Source: an uncultured bacterium
Lineage (GTDB): Bacteria; Bacteroidota; Bacteroidia; Bacteroidales; Muribaculaceae
Length of the DNA: 51,169 bases
Assembly: GCA_905214715.1 (NCBI GenBank)
Contig: CAJMMT010000016.1
Span: forward strand, 1-51,169
Direction of reading: 5' to 3'
Below, in pieces: positions 7,679-15,857 of this stretch; the stretch's first letter is position 1, and the number at the start of each line of letters is the position of its first letter. The notes beneath the pieces were generated by a model. It was not told the DNA's origin and searched no databases. It saw nothing but the letters and a program-made list of their open reading frames with translations. The translations under genes were made by a program, and so were the position numbers.

Positions 7679-10567
7679 ATGGATTCTGTACAATTATCAA
7701 ATATCAGACATATTCAGTCTGCGTCTGAGTCGGGTAAACTGGTTATATTTGTAGGTGCCGGAGTGTCATCTAACTCCGGTGTCCCTGCTTGGCGTGGATT
7801 AATTGATGCCATGAAAAGGGAACTTCCAACATCGTTAAAGGGAGAAGTTGACGACTTGAAGATTGCTCAAATGTACAAGGACTCAAGAGGGTGTAAGGAG
7901 TATATGGATAAGGTTAAGGAAACGTTAAGGTATAACCAAACTATACCGAATCCTATTCATAAGGTAATTCTCGATTTACTCCCAGTGCATATTATCACAA
8001 CAAATTATGATGATCTCCTTGAACAGGAGATTAATAAAGAATATCGTCAATACTCCATAATCCGGCAAGACTCAGATTTGCCTAATATGTCATATCCTAA
8101 TGCATTAATTAAAATGCATGGGGATTTTGTTGCTAATAATATAGTCCTAGCTGAAGATGACTACTATGCGTATCGTCGCAAATTTGCATTGATAAGGGCG
8201 TATGTCCAATCATTGTTTGCAAGCAAACCAGTCGTTTTTGTTGGTTTCTCTTTTGCTGATCTCAATCTTAAAATTATTCTTGATGAAGTTCGTGAGATAC
8301 TACACGAACAAATGCAACCAGTGTATCTCATTTCTGTAGACAAACCAGATGACGCTACGTTCAAATATTTTGACAACAAAAAAGTACGCATCGTATATCT
8401 TGAAAATGGGATGATTAAGAGGTTGCTTACCAAGAGTAATATTAAGCATCCCTTGGTTGTTGACAAACTGCATCCTAAAGGGCAGTATATCTGGGATATA
8501 TTGACTCTCATAAAATCTTATGACTTTGCGGGAGAACATGACCTGATTACCTATATCTACAATAAACTTAATCATCACAAGGACGAGATGCGTGTATATG
8601 GAAGAGGTCTTAGGTATTTCTTCCCGAATGGTTTAGAAAGATTTATATGGAATGAACATTCAGATGGATTACAAACATACTTGCCATATTTTGATGACTT
8701 AGCAAAAAAAATGAGTACCCGAGAGGGTAAAGTACGAGTTATCCGGAAGTACGGCAAAGATACGTGTCGCGACTTCTTTCGATTGGCTTATTATAATTAT
8801 TTGTACACAATTGATGGTCTGAGGGTAATATCGGATTACTCGTACCACGGATTGCGCAACTTAATAGCACCAAATGTATCGGACTATATTGCGACGTTTG
8901 ATTTTGAAGCTTTGTCGGAAAGGCTTAACGAATTATCAGGTAGAGATATCTCATGTACAATAGACGATTTAGAATATGGGTATGCCTTCTATAAATTGGG
9001 GGACTATTATCGTGCTTACATAGAATTTGATAAGATTTTACCTCTTGCATGGGAGAAAGGGAAATACATTCTCTATTTTATATGCCTCTATAATATCCAT
9101 TCGCTTCGTTACTTAATACGTAACCAGTTTATCCGAGAAGAAAATCCAGATGTTGACATTGATACATTAGTAAAAAAACTTAACGATATAGACCTACAAA
9201 GGACCTTGGATAAACTTCCCTTACCATTAGAAATTCGTAGAATTTTTCAAGATGTACTTGGACATAAATACACTGGTGAGCATGCGGCTGAGACTGAGGA
9301 ACTCAAGGAAAAATTACATCAACAAAAGAAATCCTCTCAAAGAGGAGGGATTTCTATGAATAGTAATATCCTATCGCTGGAAGGGAAATATGAACGAGAA
9401 ATTCGATTCGGTAAGTATAATTTTATGTTGAATGATGTAAGCAAACTTTTTTATTCCGTTACTCGTAACACGGTATTCGGAATACTCAATAGTTATGCTA
9501 CAAAAGATAGAGAACGAAACGATCAGAATTATTACATACAAAATTCAAGAATTGAATCATTAGGCATCTCCGAACTTGAAGTCTTGATTTTTGGTTTGGG
9601 GAATAAAGAGCTTCGAGAAGCATGTAGTCAATATGAGGTTGATGATTTTAAAATTGATGAATCTGGAAAAGATTACTTACTAAACTGCATAGAATACCTA
9701 AAAAGCAAGCGTTTCAAAAGATATAGCACATATCAGATACGTAATTCATTACTGAATTTGCTATATGTACTTTCTCGTAGTGAAGTCATCAAAGGTTTGA
9801 ATCATGATGGGATCTATGCTGTAATAAACGAATTGCTTACTTATCAGTATGTTTCTGATTTAGGACAATTTTTAGAAGTAATTATTTATAAATATCCGCC
9901 GAGGAAAGAAATAGCCCTCTCTCTGCTCACTAAGATATTATCAAATTTAATAAGTAGCGACATATTGGATGATGCTATTGAAGAATTATGTTTACTCCTA
10001 AATAATAATGGATTTAAGTTTGATACATATCCTCAATGTCTTGAAGAGAAAGGGTCTGTTCATGTTCTGCTTCCAATATATGACATATTAAATGAAAGTG
10101 ACCAGAACCGATTTGTAATGGAATTCCTTCCCAAAATAAAACATTTTGGACATTATATGAACTTCCTTTTTACAAAAGGAATTGTTCCATCTTCAACAGA
10201 AGATTTCAAAGAAAGATTATTCGGTTATTCTGATAGTTTTGAAATAAACATTTCAGCTGTCTGTAGCTATCTTTCAGAATGGCGAAAAAACGATTTATAT
10301 AAGAAACTTTGGCCTATAATAGATGAATATGCTTTAAAATCAGAGTGCATGAAGTTCTTCCTTGCTCCAGATCAGTATCTTGACACGCAGAAAGTCAAAC
10401 CTGAATGGATTAGGAACCTTAGAACCAATATCAGTAAAGAATTGGTGAAAAGGCAGCCATATGCACATATGATGTTGGAGTACATAACAAACATGTATAT
10501 GTCCCCTGCCAAAAGGTTATCAATGCTTCGCATATTTGAGCCAAATGACGATTGCCCCAATGAATAA
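7679..10567 (+). CDS. large SIR2-domain protein, candidate anti-phage NADase
   Basis: A 962-residue protein. The first about 270 residues form a SIR2_2-type domain: NAD-binding GAGVSSNSGVP (26-36), ITTNYDDLLE (106-115; Asn and Asp of the NAD pocket), KMHGD with the likely catalytic His147, and VVFVGFSFADLN (185-196). The remaining about 690 residues are helical, Leu/Tyr/Lys-rich and match nothing I recognise. Bacterial proteins with an N-terminal SIR2 and a long C-terminal sensor region (defense-associated sirtuins such as DSR1/DSR2) sense phage proteins and deplete NAD+, causing abortive infection. Architecture and size fit that group, but a specific assignment is inference. The region is AT-rich compared with chromosomal genes to the right, consistent with acquisition. 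A Fic gene follows after 152 bases with no clear promoter between. Confidence 0.82.
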   Translation: MDSVQLSNIRHIQSASESGKLVIFVGAGVSSNSGVPAWRGLIDAMKRELPTSLKGEVDDLKIAQMYKDSRGCKEYMDKVKETLRYNQTIPNPIHKVILDLLPVHIITTNYDDLLEQEINKEYRQYSIIRQDSDLPNMSYPNALIKMHGDFVANNIVLAEDDYYAYRRKFALIRAYVQSLFASKPVVFVGFSFADLNLKIILDEVREILHEQMQPVYLISVDKPDDATFKYFDNKKVRIVYLENGMIKRLLTKSNIKHPLVVDKLHPKGQYIWDILTLIKSYDFAGEHDLITYIYNKLNHHKDEMRVYGRGLRYFFPNGLERFIWNEHSDGLQTYLPYFDDLAKKMSTREGKVRVIRKYGKDTCRDFFRLAYYNYLYTIDGLRVISDYSYHGLRNLIAPNVSDYIATFDFEALSERLNELSGRDISCTIDDLEYGYAFYKLGDYYRAYIEFDKILPLAWEKGKYILYFICLYNIHSLRYLIRNQFIREENPDVDIDTLVKKLNDIDLQRTLDKLPLPLEIRRIFQDVLGHKYTGEHAAETEELKEKLHQQKKSSQRGGISMNSNILSLEGKYEREIRFGKYNFMLNDVSKLFYSVTRNTVFGILNSYATKDRERNDQNYYIQNSRIESLGISELEVLIFGLGNKELREACSQYEVDDFKIDESGKDYLLNCIEYLKSKRFKRYSTYQIRNSLLNLLYVLSRSEVIKGLNHDGIYAVINELLTYQYVSDLGQFLEVIIYKYPPRKEIALSLLTKILSNLISSDILDDAIEELCLLLNNNGFKFDTYPQCLEEKGSVHVLLPIYDILNESDQNRFVMEFLPKIKHFGHYMNFLFTKGIVPSSTEDFKERLFGYSDSFEINISAVCSYLSEWRKNDLYKKLWPIIDEYALKSECMKFFLAPDQYLDTQKVKPEWIRNLRTNISKELVKRQPYAHMMLEYITNMYMSPAKRLSMLRIFEPNDDCPNE

Positions 10568-10719
10568 CAGTTCTCCAAGACATATTTAGCCATTTAGTGT
10601 AGAGTTCAGCGATAGAGATTCGGTATCTGGTTCTGATTTCAACATGACATCCTAATCCAATAGAAATACTATGGCTCAATTATGATTGTATATTATTAAC
10701 AATATTTAAGTAGTATCAG

Positions 10720-11835
10720 ATGACAAACGAAGACAAATATAAGGGATTTGAGCAGTATCTTGCTTCCGGGGATCCGGGAGTAGAGGAACGTGCGCGTAAC
10801 TGGTCGATGGCTATCGGGTTGCAGGATGTTGACCGGTTGAAACCATCGGAGTTTCTGCTTGAACAGGCTAAAGCGAATATCGAGTGCCAGATTTCGAGCG
10901 AGGAGGTCGGCAAGCATATTGAGGAATATTATAGCCAGAAGTCAGTCCGGGAGAAAGCGGAAGCCCACGGAACCTTTGAAGCGGACCTAGTAGCATACCG
11001 AATCAATCTTCTTTTGGCGGAAAAGGCTTTTACTTTTTCCCCTATGGAGCTGTCGCGTATTCATGGATTTCTTTTCAAAGACGTGCTGTCCCATGCCGGA
11101 CAGTTTCGCACATATAACATCACCAAAAATCAATGGATTCTTGACGGCGATACGATCAGCTATGGCAGCTCAGGTTCTCTGTCTGAGCTTTTGAATTATG
11201 ATTTTGTGGAGGAGAAGAAGTTCGATTATAGTACCGTCTCTTCTGCTGAAGCTGTCAAGAATATCGTGCGGTTCACTTCAAGCATCTGGCAGATTCACGC
11301 TTTTGGCGAAGGCAATACACGCACGACTGCGGTATTTCTTATAAAGTATCTCAGAAGTTTCGGCTTCGAGGTGAACAATGAGAGTTTTGAGAAGCACTCA
11401 TGGTTCTTCCGCAATGCTCTCGTCCGTTCACAATATGAGAATATCCCCAAAGGCATTCACCGGACATTCGAGCCATTGGAGCGATTCATGAATTTCGCCG
11501 TGTTCGGTATTCTCGGCGACTTCCGCAACCGCACATTGCATATTCGTTGGAATGGGGGATCGCGACAGAATGACGTTTCGAGAGTGCCAAAACGTCAAAA
11601 TGACGTTTTGGAAACGCCATTGTCGTTTAGCGAATGCCTCTCCTTGAAAGAGGTGGCTGTGATACGTCTTATTGCGTCTGACTCCAAAATATCAATCGCT
11701 TCCATAACCGCCAAAACCGGACTATCGAGGCGCACCATTGACAGAGTTATCGCCTCTTTAAAAGATAAGGGGATACTTACCAGAGAAGGCGCTAAGAATA
11801 ATGCGAACTGGGTAATAAATCCTTATAAACTATAG
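10720..11835 (+). CDS. full-length Fic-family protein with C-terminal winged HTH
   Basis: A 371-residue protein. The N-terminal about 100 residues are the helical region usual in this Fic subgroup (RNWSMAIGLQDVDRLKPSEF, then a helix EEVGKHIEEYY). The Fic core runs about 105-260 with HAFGEGNTRT at 193-202, carrying the catalytic His193. The linker contains a repeated RQNDV peptide, and a winged HTH ends the protein (ISIASITAKTGLSRRTIDRV, about 325-371). I see no clear [S/T]xxxE[G/N] inhibitory motif near the N-terminus; NIECQIS lies where related proteins often have NIEGE. Fic enzymes AMPylate target proteins such as topoisomerases in the best-known toxins; the target here is unknown. A 120-residue gene starts 20 bases later and is probably co-transcribed. 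Confidence 0.85.
   Translation: MTNEDKYKGFEQYLASGDPGVEERARNWSMAIGLQDVDRLKPSEFLLEQAKANIECQISSEEVGKHIEEYYSQKSVREKAEAHGTFEADLVAYRINLLLAEKAFTFSPMELSRIHGFLFKDVLSHAGQFRTYNITKNQWILDGDTISYGSSGSLSELLNYDFVEEKKFDYSTVSSAEAVKNIVRFTSSIWQIHAFGEGNTRTTAVFLIKYLRSFGFEVNNESFEKHSWFFRNALVRSQYENIPKGIHRTFEPLERFMNFAVFGILGDFRNRTLHIRWNGGSRQNDVSRVPKRQNDVLETPLSFSECLSLKEVAVIRLIASDSKISIASITAKTGLSRRTIDRVIASLKDKGILTREGAKNNANWVINPYKL
11587..11611. repeat. intragenic inverted repeat in the Fic linker
   Basis: CCAAAACGTCA and TGACGTTTTGG are perfect 11-base arms separated by AAA. An extra half-site AATGACGTTT lies just upstream (about 11569-11578). The repeat encodes part of the linker between Fic core and HTH domain (RQNDV twice). 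It may be a small tandem duplication or an internal operator for the protein's own HTH. Confidence 0.7.
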
Positions 11836-11855
11836 TTTAACAAATCAAAGTAAAG

Positions 11856-12218
11856 ATGATGAATAATATCACTGACAAAATAATCTTTGTCAACATTAAG
11901 AATTCATACGAAGCTCTGCTGAGCAACGACCGCAGTAATCCGCTGTTTCGTGTAAACCTCTATGAGTGTACTCGAAAATATTGGCAGATTGCCGTAGAAA
12001 AAGCAAATATTGCAACACATATACTTGGATGTTATCATGGAAAAGTCATCGAAGTTATACGTATTCGAGAATTCCATGTAGAACCTTCAGGAGAGTTTGC
12101 CGGAAGAAAAGTATTTGAAGGAATCGAGCAACCGGATTCTCCATACATGGGAATGGATTTACATGAGATATTCGATACATTGGCGAATTTCCGAGTGAAA
12201 TACTATAACCTTCCATAG
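11856..12218 (+). CDS. small conserved-looking protein paired with the Fic gene
   Basis: A 120-residue alpha/beta-looking protein of unknown function. Visible blocks are RVNLYECTRKYWQIAVEKAN (32-51), HILGCYHGKVIEVIRI (54-69) and GRKVFEG (about 83-89). This pattern (LYE-TR--W, then a YxGxxxEVYxI strand, then GRxxFxG) reminds me of a small family of uncharacterised proteins seen in many phyla, but I cannot name it. It starts 20 bases after the Fic stop with no promoter between, so it is likely co-transcribed. It lacks the [S/T]xxxE[G/N] helix of known Fic antitoxins, so if it regulates Fic it would do so differently. Confidence 0.7.
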   Translation: MMNNITDKIIFVNIKNSYEALLSNDRSNPLFRVNLYECTRKYWQIAVEKANIATHILGCYHGKVIEVIRIREFHVEPSGEFAGRKVFEGIEQPDSPYMGMDLHEIFDTLANFRVKYYNLP

Positions 12219-12320
12219 CTTTCGATTTAGTCGATAATAGGTTGTCATTTGTCGCAACGGTAGGTGAAAAAATATTAGTATTCACTAATTTCGCGCAAAA
12301 TAACAACGAAGAAATTTGAG

Positions 12321-13352
12321 ATGAAAGCATTGACATATACTGCACCGGGGCGGTTTGAGGTGATTGAGAAACAGAAGCCGGAAATTATAGACCCGAAGGA
12401 TGCCGTGGTGAGGGTTACCCTTTCGAGCATCTGCTCGTCGGACCTTCATATTCTGCATGGGGCTGTCCCTCAGGCGGAGGTCGGCATTACCGTTGGACAT
12501 GAGTTGGTTGGTGTCGTTGAGGCTGTCGGTTCAGCGGTCACCAAGGTCAGGCCGGGCGACAGAGTAGCCGTGAATGTCGAGACGTTCTGCAGCGAGTGCT
12601 TCTATTGTAAACGAGGTTATGTGAACAATTGCACTTCCGGGGGTTGGATGTTGGGATGTCGCATTGACGGTGGTCAGGCTGAATATGTCCGTGTGCCATA
12701 CGCCGATAAGGGTCTGACCCTGATTCCGGATAACGTCAGCGACGAGCAGGCTCTGTTTGTCGGCGACATCCTCGCCACAGGCTATTGGGCGGCCAAGATT
12801 TCGGAAATCTCGGAGGAAGATACGGTAGTGATTATCGGGGCCGGACCGACCGGGTTGTGTACTCTTGAATGTATTCGGTTGTATAATCCTCAGCGGATTG
12901 TCGTTTGCGAGGCTGACGAAAATCGCCGTGAATTTGTGCGCAATCATTATCCTGATGTCGATGTAGTTGAGCCGACTGAATGCCTTGAAGTCCTTAAGTC
13001 ATTAACAGAAGGTCGTGGTGCAGACTGTGTAATTGAGGTTGCCGGCGGTGAGGATACGTTTGAACTCGCATGGCGATGTGCCCGCCCCAATGCTATCGTC
13101 TCGATAGTCGCACTCTATGAGAAGGAACAGATATTGCCGTTGCCGTGGATGTATGGCAAGAATCTGACGTTCAAGACCGGCGGTGTCGATGCCTGCGACT
13201 GCGACAAAATCATGCAGCTTATTTCCGAAGGCAAGATTGACACGACCCGTCTTATAACACACCGTTTCCCTCTCAGCCGCATTCGGGACGCATACGACCT
13301 CTTCGCCAGCCGCGCCGATGGGGTCATCAAAACCGCCCTCTATCCGGATTGA
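12321..13352 (+). CDS. zinc-dependent alcohol dehydrogenase, MDR family
   Basis: A 343-residue medium-chain dehydrogenase. Catalytic zinc ligands are Cys38 (SSICSSDLH) and His60-Glu61 (GHE), with Asp149 (FVGDILATGY) in the third-ligand region. The structural zinc site is Cys90, Cys93, Cys96 and Cys104 (CSECFYCKRGYVNNC). The Rossmann motif GAGPTG is at 173-178. Such enzymes oxidise alcohols to aldehydes or ketones with NAD(P)+ and are cytosolic; the substrate is unknown. The acidic residue at the end of the second Rossmann strand (VVCEADENRR) suggests NAD rather than NADP preference (inference). It is preceded by a TAATTTCG box (about 12284-12291), a weak TAnnTTTG variant, so it probably has its own promoter. 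Confidence 0.9.
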   Translation: MKALTYTAPGRFEVIEKQKPEIIDPKDAVVRVTLSSICSSDLHILHGAVPQAEVGITVGHELVGVVEAVGSAVTKVRPGDRVAVNVETFCSECFYCKRGYVNNCTSGGWMLGCRIDGGQAEYVRVPYADKGLTLIPDNVSDEQALFVGDILATGYWAAKISEISEEDTVVIIGAGPTGLCTLECIRLYNPQRIVVCEADENRREFVRNHYPDVDVVEPTECLEVLKSLTEGRGADCVIEVAGGEDTFELAWRCARPNAIVSIVALYEKEQILPLPWMYGKNLTFKTGGVDACDCDKIMQLISEGKIDTTRLITHRFPLSRIRDAYDLFASRADGVIKTALYPD

Positions 13353-13432
13353 AGGACTTAATCAGGAACTTTATAAACAGAAAGACAACGGCATCTCGTT
13401 TGTTAACAAGACACCGTTGATAAGTTTGATGC

Positions 13433-13726
13433 TTATTCCGATTCAAGCTGCTCAAGAATCTCTTTCTTGGTCTCTCGCTTGAAATCAACGCGGTTATATC
13501 GTTCGCCGGAACACATCTCACAGCTACAAGGTTGTCCTGTAGTGCGATACGCTTGACACCATTTTACCTTTTGGAGATCTTTCCACGTTTCGGCTTCACG
13601 TCTTACACCGGTTGATGGATCTTCAAGGTATGCGGGTGAAAATGCTCTGAAGATAATGCGTAACCGATTACGCCACACGCGTTTTTTCTGAATGCGTCGC
13701 CACGCACGAGTTGATGTTCTGTCCAT
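13433..13726 (-). CDS. small Cys-rich conserved Bacteroidales protein, function unknown
   Basis: A 97-residue basic protein starting MDRTSTRAWRRIQKKRVWRN; a TTG four codons upstream is the only longer option. It contains GVRREAETWKDLQKVKWCQA and then QPCSCEMCSGERYNRVDFKR, giving four cysteines in a C-x11-C-x-C-x2-C pattern that could bind a metal. I recall near-identical small proteins from many Bacteroidales genomes, where they are hypothetical, often beside mobile or RNA-related genes. Charge distribution is compatible with nucleic-acid binding, but no function can be given. It converges with the dehydrogenase gene. Confidence 0.7.
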   Translation of the reverse strand: MDRTSTRAWRRIQKKRVWRNRLRIIFRAFSPAYLEDPSTGVRREAETWKDLQKVKWCQAYRTTGQPCSCEMCSGERYNRVDFKRETKKEILEQLESE

Positions 13727-13847
13727 CGTCACGTTCAATTATTGGTTTCGGGAACGTGATGCTAATAAACAGATACTCTTTATTGATATTCATAAGTGTA
13801 GCTTTTGTAATGATAGAACAGCAATAAATATGCCAAAATCTATTGTG

Positions 13848-14110
13848 TCAGACTTTCAATACTGCGGAATCTTTTAAGTTGGGGTGTTCGTTGCAGAAGA
13901 CATAGCCGAGTGGATTGCTGGCGAGATGGGTGTTACCAATCATCATGTCGGTGGAATGGTGTGAGTGACCGTAAATCCATGCGGAGATTCGACTGTCAGC
14001 TATGTAGTTGTCGAGTTCAGTAGCGTATGCAGCGTTTAGTACATTACCTGCGTGTCTTTGTTCGAGTGCTGAGAACGTGGGGAGATGATGGGTTACGACA
14101 ACTATAGTAT
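13848..14110 (-). pseudogene. 3' fragment of a calcineurin-like metallophosphoesterase
   Basis: About 88 residues match the C-terminal half of a metallophosphoesterase: VVVTHHLPTFSALEQRH (metal-binding THH), then ISAWIYGHSHHSTD with the GHxH metal motif, then SNPLGYVFCNEHPNL near the end. The N-terminal half carrying the first metal motifs (DxH, GDxx, GNH) is absent: upstream the reading frame runs into the 33-bp repeat and the end of the ATPase gene. The open frame continues to 14189 through the repeat, but that part is not phosphoesterase sequence. Confidence 0.75.
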
Positions 14111-14197
14111 TACACTTTTTCGACCGATTAGACCAACCTCCGTTACACTTTTTCAAGCGAATAACCTGAGGATTGCTACACTTTTTCAAACGAATCA
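14110..14197. repeat. three 33-bp-spaced repeats of a TTACACTTTTTC motif
   Basis: TTACACTTTTTCGACCGA (14110), TTACACTTTTTCAAGCGA (14143) and CTACACTTTTTCAAACGA (14176) recur at exactly 33-base intervals. Minus-strand translation gives an 11-residue repeat (VIRLKKCNGGW style, with KKC fixed). It lies between the ATPase stop and the metallophosphoesterase fragment. Confidence 0.8.
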
Positions 14198-14214
14198 GCT
14201 TAAATCCGGTGTCA

Positions 14215-15546
14215 TTACATATCCTCCAAAGTCAGCAGTTTTGTCTCAATGTCATATTTCATGAGAAGGCATGACTTGATGCGCTCTACTTTCTCCATGA
14301 ATAACTTATGATCGTAGTTGCGGCGTTGACGTTTTACTTCGGCGACAACAGCAGACTTGTCATCGACTTTGATGGCGACTATATCTATTTCGTTGGCTTC
14401 TTTCCCTTTTTTGCGCTCCCACCACGAGCCGATATTCATATACTCGTGACTTTCCGTCATTCTGAGACGGAAGTATTTTTCAAGGATATGGCCGGAATAT
14501 GTCGGATAGTCTGACATAACGATTTCACGAAGGCGGTCATAATTGCCCATTTCGACCAATGTCTGATTGCGGTCGAAATAATTGAACCAGAATTTTAGGA
14601 AATTGTCGGTTATCTCATATTGCACATTCTGCGAACGTGGCTTCGACATGATAGGACGTACTCGCTTGATTAGTGAATAATCCTCAATCAACCGCTTAAG
14701 ATGACCCGCCACAGTCACACCACCCAATGCGCTTTCAATCGCGCCCTGAGTGTTCGTACCGGATGCGATACAGCTGAGCACTGAGAAATATAACCCATAA
14801 TCCTTGCCGAATTCTTCTATCAGCAGATTGCGTCCTTCATCTATAAACGGAGAGTTCTCCCTGACTACATAGTTGAACATCCCGTCAATCGACAAATCGG
14901 TATCCTCACACAAAAGTTCTATGTACTTCGGTACACCACCTGTAATGCAGTAGAAAGCGAGCAGTTCGTCATTGGTATAGTCAGGGCGGAAATCATGCAT
15001 AATCTCCTTCATGGTCTCCGTTCCGAAACCTGACAGACGTATGGTAGCGTCCGCTCTGCCAAACAACGGCTCATGGTAACTTTCAAAAATCTTGTGCATC
15101 ATCGAATAAACCGAACCCATCAGCAGAAGATTCACATGTGTATCGTTGCGGTATGTATCCCAAATATTCTGCATATCGCTGAATACCGAAGGATTGACAT
15201 TGAAAAATTCCTGAAACTCATCAATAATCAGATTAAACTTACGGGTTTTCGCAAGTTCCATCATCATCTGGAACAGCGACTTAAAAGTCTTTATCTCCGA
15301 TGGCACATAGCAGTTGAGAACATTTGAGATAAGACCGGCAAACTCTTCGCATAACGCAGCCTCGTTTTTACGACTGACAAAAAGATATACCGTAGGATAC
15401 TCTCCCTGCGTTGCACGCAGAGCAAGCGAAGTCTTGCCGATGCGACGCCGACCGGTTATCACTGTCATTCTTGACCGGGATTCAAAGGCTCTCCCTTGTA
15501 TCCGCTTTAATTCCTCTATTTCCTTAGTGCGATTATAGAACTTCAT
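14215..15546 (-). CDS. archaeal-type AAA ATPase with DUF234 nuclease-like C-terminus
   Basis: A 443-residue protein. Walker A is GRRRIGKT (32-39) and Walker B LIIDEFQE (106-113). A sensor strand NLLLMGSVYSMM and helical lid follow, then a winged-helix region (about 250-320). The C-terminal block EIDIVAI...AVVAEVKRQ (about 385-410) has the D...ExK pattern of the PD-(D/E)XK-like DUF234 domain. This is the PF01637+DUF234 family: cytosolic P-loop proteins common in Bacteroidetes and archaea with no settled function, often found in multicopy with mobile or defence genes. It is transcribed alone, with two near-palindromes directly upstream. All key motifs are intact, so it is probably functional. 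Confidence 0.88.
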   Translation of the reverse strand: MKFYNRTKEIEELKRIQGRAFESRSRMTVITGRRRIGKTSLALRATQGEYPTVYLFVSRKNEAALCEEFAGLISNVLNCYVPSEIKTFKSLFQMMMELAKTRKFNLIIDEFQEFFNVNPSVFSDMQNIWDTYRNDTHVNLLLMGSVYSMMHKIFESYHEPLFGRADATIRLSGFGTETMKEIMHDFRPDYTNDELLAFYCITGGVPKYIELLCEDTDLSIDGMFNYVVRENSPFIDEGRNLLIEEFGKDYGLYFSVLSCIASGTNTQGAIESALGGVTVAGHLKRLIEDYSLIKRVRPIMSKPRSQNVQYEITDNFLKFWFNYFDRNQTLVEMGNYDRLREIVMSDYPTYSGHILEKYFRLRMTESHEYMNIGSWWERKKGKEANEIDIVAIKVDDKSAVVAEVKRQRRNYDHKLFMEKVERIKSCLLMKYDIETKLLTLEDM

Positions 15547-15552
15547 ATTTTA

Positions 15553-15582
15553 TTACCGCAGTAATTATTACCACGGTGATAA
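15553..15582 (-). promoter_or_regulatory. two near-palindromic operator sites upstream of the ATPase gene
   Basis: TTACCGCAGTAA (15553-15564) and TTACCACGGTGATAA (15568-15582) are each near-palindromic and resemble each other. They lie 7-36 bases before the ATG at 15546, where they would overlap the start of transcription. This looks like a repressor operator, possibly for the ATPase's own winged helix. Confidence 0.6.
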
Positions 15583-15640
15583 AGTTATAAATAATCTTTG
15601 AGATGACCAAATCAAATTAGGATTTATCCCTGAAAATCGC

Positions 15641-15648
15641 TACCTTTG
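15641..15648 (+). promoter_or_regulatory. -7 box upstream of the DUF4405 gene
   Basis: TACCTTTG matches TAnnTTTG. No convincing TTG element lies 19-21 bases upstream. If used it gives a leader of about 200 bases before the ATG at 15858. Apart from this box and the G-rich tract, 15583-15857 shows no credible gene. Confidence 0.45.
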
Positions 15649-15757
15649 CTGTGGGTCTTGATGGCTTTGCCACCGCGCACTGACCTTCGGCCGACATGCG
15701 CTTCAAGCCAACACGCGAATGCCCTAAAGGCATTTGTAGGGTACAAAACACAGGTCC

Positions 15758-15774
15758 GGGAGGGGAGGGGAGGG
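15758..15774 (+). other. G-quadruplex motif
   Basis: Four guanine runs (3, 4, 4 and 3 G) are separated by single adenines, the canonical short-loop G-quadruplex pattern. It lies on the coding strand in the presumed leader of the DUF4405 gene, 84 bases before its ATG, so it could also form in RNA. Confidence 0.8.
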
Positions 15775-15857
15775 CAATGGATGGCGATTTTTCAGAAGGT
15801 GAAAGAACGGCGTGAATTTGTTTGTGGCAAACGGTATGACCAAATAATTAATCGATC

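Noticed and set aside
14110..14197. The 33-bp-spaced repeats as a CRISPR array
   Set aside because: Only three units; only about 18 bases are conserved and the between-unit sequence is short (about 15 bases), with no cas genes nearby.
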